Shown here: in pieces, positions 32,212-38,516 of the stretch
How positions within the stretch are numbered: the stretch's first letter is position 1
Layout of the letters: every line of letters starts with the position of its first letter
Assembly (NCBI RefSeq): GCF_000568255.1
Contig: NZ_KK037166.1
Span: 7,990,445-8,028,960 of the forward strand
Direction: 5' to 3'
DNA length: 38,516 bases
From: Kutzneria sp. 744
GTDB lineage: Bacteria > Actinomycetota > Actinomycetes > Mycobacteriales > Pseudonocardiaceae
Notes under the pieces: model-generated
The model's input: only the letters and a program-made list of their open reading frames with translations
Told to the model about the DNA's origin: nothing
Database searches by the model: none
Translations under genes and position numbers: made by a program

Positions 32212-33285
32212 ATGACGAACACTGCTCCGGTCTCGGCGCGCCGCGACCTCTCAGACGCTCCCCTGCTGGTCGCGGCCCGGGGCGGCGAGCCCTCCCGGAC
32301 CCCGGTCTGGTTCATGCGACAGGCCGGCCGCTCGCTGCCCGAGTACAAGAAGGCGCGCGAGGGCACCGCGATGCTGGAGTCCTGTCTCACACCCGACCTG
32401 GCCGCCGAGATCACGCTGCAGCCGGTCCGCCGGCACGGCGTGGACGCGGCCATCCTGTACAGCGACATCGTCGTCCCGCTCTACGCGGCCGGCATCGGCG
32501 TGGACATCGTGCCCGGCACGGGCCCGGTGGTGGCCAATCCGGTGCGCACCAAGGCCGACGTGGACGCGCTGCCCGATCTGGACGCCGAGCAGGTCGCGCC
32601 GGTCGCGGAGACGATCCGGCTGCTGACCGCCGCGCTGGGCGACACGCCGCTGATCGGCTTCGCCGGCGCGCCGTTCACGCTGGCGTCGTACCTGGTCGAG
32701 GGCGGTCCCAGCAAGAACCACGAGCGCACCAAGGCGCTCATGCACAGCTCCCCGGACGTGTGGCACGCGCTGCTGGCCAAGCTGGCCGGCATCGCCGCGG
32801 AGTTCCTCCGGGTGCAGGTCGAGGCCGGGGTCGACGCTGTGCAGCTGTTCGACTCGTGGGCCGGCGCGCTGTCCGAGCGCGACTACCGCGAGTTCGTGCT
32901 GCCGCACTCGACCCGGGTGTTCGACAGTCTCGACGGCGCGGGCTTGCCGCGGATCCACTTCGGCGTCGGCACGGGCGAGCTGCTGGTGGCCATGCGCGAC
33001 GCCGGGACCGACGTCGTGGGCGTGGACTGGCGGATTCCGCTGGACGAGGCGGTGCGGCGGCTGACCGCGGCCCGTCCCGACGGGCCCGCGCCGGTCGTGC
33101 AGGGCAATCTCGACCCGGCGCTGCTGTTCGCCGAGTGGAACGTGCTGGAGAAGGAGGTCCGCCGGATCCTCGCCGAGGGCAAGGCGGCCGCCGGGCACAT
33201 CTTCAACCTCGGTCACGGCGTGCTGCCGGAGACCGATCCCGCGGTCGTCACCCGAGTGACAGAGCTGGTGCATTCACTGTCATGA
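32212..33285 (+). CDS. hemE: Uroporphyrinogen decarboxylase
   Basis: This cytoplasmic enzyme turns uroporphyrinogen III into coproporphyrinogen III. The 357-aa protein has the signature [16 protein letters not shown] near residue 31, YSDIVVPL, the Asp-containing [17 protein letters not shown], and the C-terminal [11 protein letters not shown]. Length is normal. ATG 32212 is the first in-frame ATG. The stop overlaps the start of the next gene as ATGA, so hemE, cgoX and hemQ form a tightly coupled operon for three steps of the coproporphyrin-dependent haem pathway; the ferrochelatase gene is not in the window. Confidence 0.96.
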   Translation: MTNTAPVSARRDLSDAPLLVAARGGEPSRTPVWFMRQAGRSLPEYKKAREGTAMLESCLTPDLAAEITLQPVRRHGVDAAILYSDIVVPLYAAGIGVDIVPGTGPVVANPVRTKADVDALPDLDAEQVAPVAETIRLLTAALGDTPLIGFAGAPFTLASYLVEGGPSKNHERTKALMHSSPDVWHALLAKLAGIAAEFLRVQVEAGVDAVQLFDSWAGALSERDYREFVLPHSTRVFDSLDGAGLPRIHFGVGTGELLVAMRDAGTDVVGVDWRIPLDEAVRRLTAARPDGPAPVVQGNLDPALLFAEWNVLEKEVRRILAEGKAAAGHIFNLGHGVLPETDPAVVTRVTELVHSLS

Positions 33286-34724
33286 CCGAGCCCCATGTCG
33301 CCGTCGTCGGTGGCGGCGTGTCCGGCCTCGCGGCCGCCTTCCGGCTGCGCAAGCTGCTCGGACCGCTGGCCACGATCACCGTCATCGAGCAGACGGACCG
33401 GGTCGGCGGCAAGCTGCGCACGGTCGAGTTGGGCGGCCGCTCCTACGACGTCGGCGCGGAGGCCTTCCTGGCCCGTCGTGCCGAGGCCATCGAGCTGATC
33501 ACCGAGATCGGCATGGCCGACGACCTGGTGCATCCGACCGACGCCCGGGCCACCGTCCGGGCCGGCGGGCGGATCAACCCGCTGCCCGGGCACACCTTCC
33601 AGGGCGTGCCGGCCTCGGCCGACGCCGTGCGCGGTGTGCTGTCCGACGCGGCGGTGGCGCGGGTGGCCCACGAGCCGGCCCTGCCACCGATCCACCTGGA
33701 CGGCGAGGACGTCTCCGTCGGCAAGCTGCTGCGGGAGCGGTTCGGGCCCGAGGTGACCAACCGGCTGGTCGATCCGCTGCTCGGCGGCGTCTACGCCGGT
33801 CACGCCGACGGCCTGAGCCTGCGCGCGACGATGGCGCCGTTAGCGGGGGCGTTGGACCGTGGTGCCGGCTCGCTGGTCGCCGCGGCGTCTGCGCTGGTGC
33901 CGGCTCCGCCGCAGCAGGGTGCCAAGCGGCCGGCGGTGTTCGGCACGCTCAAGGACGGCCTCGGCTCGCTGACCGACCGGCTGGCCAAGCTCTCCGACGC
34001 CACCATCGAGTTCGGCCACCCGGTCCGTCGGCTGCGGCGGCGGGAGACCGGCTGGACCGTCGAGTTCGGCGAGCACTCCCTGGACGTCGACGGCATCGTG
34101 CTGGCCGTGCCGGCCCCGGCCGCGGCCAAGCTGCTGGCCGACGTCGCGCCGGTCGCGGCCGCCGCTTTCGGCGGCATCGAGCTGGCGTCGATGGCCGTCA
34201 TCTCGCTCGTGCTGCCGGCCGACGTGGCGCTGCCGTGGAACTCCGGCGTGCTCATCGCCGGCGACGACCGCTGGCACGACGGCACGAAGTTCACCGCCAA
34301 GGCGTTCACCTTCTCCAGCCGCAAGTGGGCCCACCTGGACGGCGAGGACACGCTGGTCATCCGGGGTTCCGTGGGCAAGGCCGGCGAGACCGCCGCGCTC
34401 CAGGTCGACGACGACGAGCTGGTCCGCAACGTGCTGGCCGACCTGGCCGAGCTCACCGGCATCACCGCCGCGCCGACCGACACCGCCGTCACGCGTTGGG
34501 GCGGCGGGCTGCCGCAGTACGGCGTCGGGCACCTCAGTCGGGTGACCGCCATCGAGACCGCCGTGGCCGAGCTGCCCGGGCTGGCCGTGGCCGGCGCCAG
34601 CCTGCACGGCGTCGGTGTGCCGGCGTGCATCGCGACCTCTCAGGAAGCCGCGGCACGTGTGGCTGCCCACCTCTTGGGGCGACACCGTGGGACCGGTGGG
34701 ACGATGGGCTCATGGCCCGCTTGA
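33282..34724 (+). CDS. cgoX: Coproporphyrinogen III oxidase (HemY/HemG-type flavoprotein)
   Basis: A 480-aa FAD enzyme usually labelled protoporphyrinogen oxidase; in actinobacteria with HemQ it oxidises coproporphyrinogen III to coproporphyrin III. The FAD-binding motif is [19 protein letters not shown] (residues 6-24), followed by [43 protein letters not shown] is a family signature, and the C-terminal part [19 protein letters not shown] closes the flavin site. No membrane helix is evident. ATG 33282 overlaps the hemE stop. The last 13 bases overlap the start of hemQ. Confidence 0.94.
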   Translation: MTEPHVAVVGGGVSGLAAAFRLRKLLGPLATITVIEQTDRVGGKLRTVELGGRSYDVGAEAFLARRAEAIELITEIGMADDLVHPTDARATVRAGGRINPLPGHTFQGVPASADAVRGVLSDAAVARVAHEPALPPIHLDGEDVSVGKLLRERFGPEVTNRLVDPLLGGVYAGHADGLSLRATMAPLAGALDRGAGSLVAAASALVPAPPQQGAKRPAVFGTLKDGLGSLTDRLAKLSDATIEFGHPVRRLRRRETGWTVEFGEHSLDVDGIVLAVPAPAAAKLLADVAPVAAAAFGGIELASMAVISLVLPADVALPWNSGVLIAGDDRWHDGTKFTAKAFTFSSRKWAHLDGEDTLVIRGSVGKAGETAALQVDDDELVRNVLADLAELTGITAAPTDTAVTRWGGGLPQYGVGHLSRVTAIETAVAELPGLAVAGASLHGVGVPACIATSQEAAARVAAHLLGRHRGTGGTMGSWPA

Positions 34725-35407
34725 ACTACAACGAGTTGAACGACACCATCCGCTACACCATGTGGTCGGTGTTCCGCGCCGAGCCCGGACGCCTCGGCGA
34801 GGACCGCGGGCCGGCGGCGGCCGAGGCCCAGGAGTACTTCGACTCCCTGGAGAGCAAGGGCGTCGTGGTGCGCGGCGTGTACGACGTGTCCGGCCTGCGG
34901 GCCGACGCCGACTACATGGTCTGGTGGCATTCCGAGGAGATCGAGCAGGTGCAGGCGGCGTACGCGAACTTCCGCCGCAGCACCGCCGTCGGCCGGGCGT
35001 CGACGCCCGTGTGGAGCCAGGTCGCGCTGCACCGGCCGGCCGAGTTCAACAAGAGCCACGTCCCGGCCTTCCTGGCCGGCGAGGAGCCCAAGAACTACCT
35101 CTGCGTGTACCCCTTCGTGCGGTCCTACGAGTGGTACCTGCTGCCCGACGACGAGCGCCGCAAGATGCTGGCCGACCACGGCAAGGAGGCCCGGGACTAC
35201 CCGGACGTCCGGGCCAACACCGTCGCCTCGTTCGCGCTCGGCGACTACGAGTGGATCCTGGCCTTCGAGGCCGATGAGCTGCACCGAATCGTCGACCTGA
35301 TGCGCCACCTGCGCGAGACCGAGGCCCGCCGGCACGTCCGGGTGGAGATCCCGTTCTACACCGGAACGCGGGTGCCGGCGGCCGAGCTGGTGGCCAACCT
35401 GCCGTAA
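34712..35407 (+). CDS. hemQ: Coproheme decarboxylase HemQ (chlorite dismutase family)
   Basis: A 231-aa enzyme that decarboxylates coproheme to protoheme with peroxide, the last step of this pathway. Family landmarks are [48 protein letters not shown] with the substrate Tyr region, and the proximal haem ligand, probably His156, in [14 protein letters not shown], followed by [18 protein letters not shown]. It lacks the Arg-type chlorite dismutase context, so a dismutase role is unlikely. It overlaps cgoX by 13 bp and is followed by a strong hairpin at 35412-35449. Confidence 0.95.
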   Translation: MARLNYNELNDTIRYTMWSVFRAEPGRLGEDRGPAAAEAQEYFDSLESKGVVVRGVYDVSGLRADADYMVWWHSEEIEQVQAAYANFRRSTAVGRASTPVWSQVALHRPAEFNKSHVPAFLAGEEPKNYLCVYPFVRSYEWYLLPDDERRKMLADHGKEARDYPDVRANTVASFALGDYEWILAFEADELHRIVDLMRHLRETEARRHVRVEIPFYTGTRVPAAELVANLP

Positions 35408-35411
35408 CGAA

Positions 35412-35449
35412 TTGGGCTGGATACCGACATCCACCGGTATCCAGCCCAA
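35412..35449 (+). terminator. Hairpin terminator after the haem operon
   Basis: A perfect 14-bp stem (ttgggctggatacc at 35412-35425 and ggtatccagcccaa at 35436-35449) with a 10-nt loop begins 4 bp after the hemQ stop. There is no T run. Its low GC for this genome and its exact pairing make a terminator the best reading. Confidence 0.7.
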
Positions 35450-35521
35450 CACGGGACCCCTCTTCTGTCCGACGCACAAGATCACTAGCCTTGGTGCGAA
35501 CGGCTTAGCGAGGTGTCGGTC

Positions 35522-37213
35522 ATGACCAATCCTGGGGGGTTCCCGGCTCGCCCCACCGAGTGCGACCTGGTGATGCAGGGCGGGATCACCAGCGGCGTTG
35601 CCTATCCGGCGGCGGTTCTGGAGCTGTACAAGACATTCCGGTTCCGCTCGATCGGCGGCGCGTCCGCCGGCGCGATGGCGGCCGCGGTGACCGCCGCCGC
35701 CGAGTACGCCCGTGACAGCGGCGGATTCGAGCGCCTGCAGGTCTTACGCCGGCAACTCCAGGAGCCCGGGCTCATCGTCCGGCAGTTCCGGCCGACCAAG
35801 CAGGCCAAGCCGCTGTTCCGGATTCTGCTTGCGGCGCAGGCGAAGCGGACCACCGGCGCCAAGGCCATCACGTATCTGTGGGGGTTACTGCGCTGGCTGT
35901 TCCTGCCGTTGCTGTTGTCGGCCGCGGTCGCCTTCGGACTCGGCTGGCTGCTCGTGGCCAGCGCCGGCGGCACGCTCGGCGGCATCGGCTGGAGCGGCTG
36001 GGCCGTGTTCGTGGTCGGCATCCTGATCACCGGCGGGCTCGGACTCACCCTGGCACTCGCGTGGTCGGTGGTGCGGCTGGTGCGGGACCTGCCGAAGAAC
36101 TACTACGGCATGTGCATCGGACACAAGCAGCGGCCGCGTGATCCGGACGCGCTGGCCGACTGGCTGTACCAGCAGATCCAGATCGTCGCCGGCAAGGACC
36201 TCGCCGATCCGCTGACCTTCGGCGACCTCAATGCCAAGGGCGTCAACCTGCGGCTGATGACCACCGACGTCACCGGCGGGCGGCCGGTGCGGCTGCCCAA
36301 CGAGTCGTACTCGGACGTCAACTACCTGTTCAGCCTGGACGAATGGCGCAAGCTGTTCCCGACCGAGGTGCTCGACCACCTGGACCGCATCAGCCCCGTG
36401 GTCTATCCCGGCGCCGGCGAGCTCCGCGCACTGCCGACCGACGACCTGCCCGTGCTGGTCGCCACCCGGATGAGCCTCACGTTCCCGGTGCTGCTCTCCG
36501 CCGTTCCACTGTGGACGGTCGACGGGAAGACCGTGTCCCGGCACTGGTTCGCCGACGGCGGCATCTCCAGCAACTTCCCCATCCAGTTCTTCGACGCGTG
36601 GCTGCCGACCCGGCCCACCTTCGGCCTCTACTTCGGGCCCAAGGTGCCGTCGGCCCAGGGCGAGCAGCCGCCGGTCGACCCCGAGCGCGTCGAGGAGCGG
36701 CCCAGCCTGCTCAGCTATCTCGGCGGCATCCTGAGCGCCGGCCTGAACTGGCACGACACCTTGCAGGCCCGGCTGCCCGGCTTCAGCGACCGCGTGCGGG
36801 CCATCCGGCTCGCCGACGGAGAGGGCGGCTTCAACCTCACGATGCCGCCACAGACCATCTCGTCCATCGATGCCAAGGGCGCCGCCGCCGGCCGGTCGCT
36901 GATCGACTTCGACTTCCAGAAGCACTGGGTCGAGCGGTACCTGATCGCCATGCGCATGCTCCAGCGCAACCTCGTGGCCCCCGACGACGGCCACATCAGC
37001 ATGCGCGAGGCCTACACCGCCGAGTACCACGCCTGGCTCGCCTCCGGCGAGGCCGTCGGCCCCGGCCACCACGAGGCGTGGTCCGCCGAAGCCGCCGCCG
37101 CCACCGCCCAGCTCCTCGACGGCGCCGACGCGTGGCTGCGCTGCGGCGAGACCTTCGTCGACGGCACCGATCCCAAGCCGTCCGTGGCCATGCGGATCAC
37201 CCCGGACGTCTGA
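35522..37213 (+). CDS. Patatin-like phospholipase with internal membrane hairpin
   Basis: A 563-aa protein of the patatin family. The oxyanion loop MQGGITSGVAYP lies near residue 18, the nucleophile Ser48 is in IGGASAGAMAAA (GxSxG) and the partner Asp345 in WFADGGISSNFP (DGG), so the Ser-Asp dyad is complete. Between them, residues about 118-180 form two hydrophobic helices (LFLPLLLSAAVAFGLGWLL and AVFVVGILITGGLGLTLALA) joined by a Gly-rich turn, an uncommon insertion that would fix the enzyme to the inner face of the membrane. The C-terminal 200 residues are family-like but unassigned. ATG 35522 with GAGG 8 bp upstream is preferred to GTG 35513. It probably acts on membrane lipids. Confidence 0.88.
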   Translation: MTNPGGFPARPTECDLVMQGGITSGVAYPAAVLELYKTFRFRSIGGASAGAMAAAVTAAAEYARDSGGFERLQVLRRQLQEPGLIVRQFRPTKQAKPLFRILLAAQAKRTTGAKAITYLWGLLRWLFLPLLLSAAVAFGLGWLLVASAGGTLGGIGWSGWAVFVVGILITGGLGLTLALAWSVVRLVRDLPKNYYGMCIGHKQRPRDPDALADWLYQQIQIVAGKDLADPLTFGDLNAKGVNLRLMTTDVTGGRPVRLPNESYSDVNYLFSLDEWRKLFPTEVLDHLDRISPVVYPGAGELRALPTDDLPVLVATRMSLTFPVLLSAVPLWTVDGKTVSRHWFADGGISSNFPIQFFDAWLPTRPTFGLYFGPKVPSAQGEQPPVDPERVEERPSLLSYLGGILSAGLNWHDTLQARLPGFSDRVRAIRLADGEGGFNLTMPPQTISSIDAKGAAAGRSLIDFDFQKHWVERYLIAMRMLQRNLVAPDDGHISMREAYTAEYHAWLASGEAVGPGHHEAWSAEAAAATAQLLDGADAWLRCGETFVDGTDPKPSVAMRITPDV

Positions 37214-37220
37214 ATCGGGC

Positions 37221-37862
37221 TCAGCCGGTCGTCAGCAGCTGGTCGCGGACGCGGTCGAGGTGTGTGGCCATGACCGCGGCCGCGCGGTCGGCGTCCTGGT
37301 CGCCGATGGCCTCGATCAGGACGTCGTGCTCGTCGATGGACGCCTGCTCGTGCGAGAAGGTGAGCTCCTTGGCCGCGCGGAGCAGCACGACGCGCTGCTG
37401 GGCCAGCCGGACCTGCTCGGCGACCAGGGGGCTGCGGGCGGCCTCCAACAGGGCGCCATGGAAGGCCAGGTCGAGCCGGTAGGGAAACTCACCGGTGGTG
37501 AACGCCGCCCGTGAGGCGGCGCTGACCTCGCGCATCCGGGTCAGGTCGGCATCGGTGCGGCGGGCGGCGGCCAGGCGGGCGGCGGCGCATTCGAGGGCGG
37601 AGCGGAGCTCGAACAGGGCATGCACGCCGGTGTTGTCGGCGACGGGGACGTGCGCGCCGCGGTTGGGGGTGAGGACCAGCAGGCCCTCGCTGGCCAGGTG
37701 CCGGATGGCCTCGCGCAGCGGCCCGCGGCTGATGCCGAGCCGCTGGGCCAGACCGACCTCGTTGACCCGCTCGCCGGCGGCGATCTCGCCGGTGAGCACC
37801 AGCTCCCGCAGCACGGCCACGGTCTGCCCGGCCAAGCCGGTGTGCACCAGGTCGACGCTCAT
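37221..37862 (-). CDS. GntR-family regulator, FadR/FCD subfamily
   Basis: A 213-aa regulator. The winged HTH is at about residues 8-70 (AVLRELVLTGEIAAGERVNE, LAQRLGISRGPLREAIRHLA and LTPNRGAHV). The FCD ligand-binding domain follows, with metal-site style residues in LFELRSALECAAARLA, LDLAFHGALLEAA and EHDVLIEAI. ATG 37862 is used because the HTH begins soon after; the open frame continues 12 residues upstream. It diverges from the asparaginase gene over 89 bp that contain a 14-bp palindrome, so control of that gene and of itself is likely. The stop is 7 bp from the convergent patatin stop. Confidence 0.9.
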   Translation of the reverse strand: MSVDLVHTGLAGQTVAVLRELVLTGEIAAGERVNEVGLAQRLGISRGPLREAIRHLASEGLLVLTPNRGAHVPVADNTGVHALFELRSALECAAARLAAARRTDADLTRMREVSAASRAAFTTGEFPYRLDLAFHGALLEAARSPLVAEQVRLAQQRVVLLRAAKELTFSHEQASIDEHDVLIEAIGDQDADRAAAVMATHLDRVRDQLLTTG

Positions 37863-37904
37863 GTGACGAACATCCGCCTTTACAACGTCCGCGAGCAAGT
37901 TGTT

Positions 37905-37918
37905 AACTGTCGACAGTT
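37905..37918. promoter_or_regulatory. Palindromic operator between GntR and asparaginase genes
   Basis: aactgtcgacagtt is a perfect 14-bp palindrome, 42 bp before the GntR start and 33 bp before the asparaginase start. Short palindromes of this size are typical FadR-subfamily GntR sites. It is the only strong inverted repeat in the divergent gap, so binding by the adjacent regulator is the natural inference. Confidence 0.65.
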
Positions 37919-37951
37919 GGCAGAATCGCCCGTCGAGTCGAGGAGGCCGGT

Positions 37952-38516
37952 ATGCACGAGCTTGTCGCAGAGGTGTGGCGAGGCGACTTCCTCGAATCGG
38001 TGCACCACGGGTCGGTGGTCGCGGTGGACGGCGACGGCCGCGTGGTGTTCGGCGTGGGCCAGCCGGCGGAGCTGTCGTACCCGCGCTCGTCCAACAAGCC
38101 CTTCCAGGCGCTGGCCATGGTGCGCAGCGGCCTGGACCTCGACGGCGAGCTGTTGGCGCTGGCCTGCGCCAGCCACTCCGGCGAGCCCTTCCACATCGAC
38201 GGCGTGCGCCGCATCCTCGCCGGCGCCGGCCTCACCGAAGACGCGCTCCAGTGCACCGCCGACCTACCCCTGGGCGAGCAGGCCAAGGCTGACCACCTCG
38301 CCGCCGGCGGGCACGCCGCCCCGATCTACATGAACTGCTCCGGCAAGCACGCCGCCATGCTCGCGACCTGTGTGGCCAACGGCTGGCCGACCGAGAACTA
38401 CCTGGATGCCGACCACCCCCTCCAGTTGGCCGCCCGCGCCGCCCTGGAGGACCTGGCCGGCGAGACCGTCGGCGCGATCGGCGTCGACGGCTGCGGGGCC
38501 CGGTGTGAATCCACCA
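37952..38516 (+). CDS. Asparaginase (AnsA-like, PF06089 type), 3' end outside the window
   Basis: The first 188 codons of an asparaginase-family protein that would hydrolyse L-asparagine to aspartate and ammonia. Recognisable parts are MHELVAEVWRGDFLESVHHG, SYPRSSNKPFQALAMV, LALACASHSGEPFHIDGVR, PIYMNCSGKHAAMLATC and GAIGVDGCGA. ATG 37952 has GAGGAGG 6-12 bp upstream. The family normally continues to about 310-330 aa, so a third or more is missing. The last 20 bases read ARCEST after GCGA, where the family usually has a Pro and hydrophobic residues; this may be low-quality sequence at a contig edge or a frame slip at the CCC run. Regulation by the divergent GntR protein is likely. Confidence 0.85.
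   Translation, partial: MHELVAEVWRGDFLESVHHGSVVAVDGDGRVVFGVGQPAELSYPRSSNKPFQALAMVRSGLDLDGELLALACASHSGEPFHIDGVRRILAGAGLTEDALQCTADLPLGEQAKADHLAAGGHAAPIYMNCSGKHAAMLATCVANGWPTENYLDADHPLQLAARAALEDLAGETVGAIGVDGCGARCEST

Noticed and set aside
34712-35407. Chlorite dismutase activity
   Set aside because: The gene sits in a hemE-cgoX operon and has the HemQ pattern; coproheme decarboxylase is the proper call.

Overview
The window is high-GC (about 70-73%) actinobacterial DNA. The gene order ppgK, suhB, cei, DUF4193, DUF3093, dut, DUF3710, alpha/beta hydrolase, OB-fold protein, DUF3159, ceoC, ceoB, KimA/APC transporter, TRAM methyltransferase, dxs and later RNase D, DUF3000, hemE, hemY/cgoX, hemQ is the order I recall for Mycobacterium tuberculosis Rv2702 down to Rv2676c. 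A WhiI-position response regulator next to RNase D, a CutR-like regulator and the codon bias suggest a filamentous member of the Pseudonocardiaceae or a near relative. The genus is inference.

Layout. 1-9.5 kb: polyphosphate glucokinase, an inositol-monophosphatase-like gene with a broken 3' end, envelope protein Cei, small conserved actinobacterial genes and dUTPase. A small-molecule kinase gene with a frameshift is inserted between the DUF3710 and hydrolase genes. 8.1-11.6 kb: two RCK/TrkA-type potassium regulators diverging from a KimA-like potassium symporter. 11.6-15.5 kb: RNA methyltransferase, a repeat-rich 758-bp gap, then dxs. 15.6-17.6 kb: a CutRS-like two-component pair whose kinase is interrupted in its ATP-binding domain by a 50% GC segment of about 250 bp. 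17.7-24.4 kb: accessory genes (aldo/keto reductase, small lipoprotein, YbjN-like protein, XRE-ImmA protein, FAD amine-oxidase-like enzyme, I36-type secreted protein, an unrecognised protein, two DUF72 paralogues). 24.4-27.9 kb: a fatty-acid beta-oxidation operon (thiolase then multifunctional FadB) behind two palindromic operators. 28-35.4 kb: RNase D, response regulator, dipeptidase, DUF3000 and a coproporphyrin-dependent haem cluster. 35.5-38.5 kb: a patatin-like protein with an internal membrane hairpin, a GntR/FCD regulator and a divergent asparaginase that runs off the window.

Non-coding structure. Two copies (1950-2104 and 13161-13306) of a palindromic element of about 150 bp share both termini and differ in the middle. 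Each lies just downstream of a tandem repeat array with an unrelated unit. No tRNA, rRNA, CRISPR array, integrase or transposase gene was seen.

Three genes look broken (suhB end, kinase at 5.6 kb, histidine kinase at 17.2 kb). Two of these are single-base shifts next to G runs and could be sequence errors. The third is a real change of sequence composition and is the most notable anomaly in the window.
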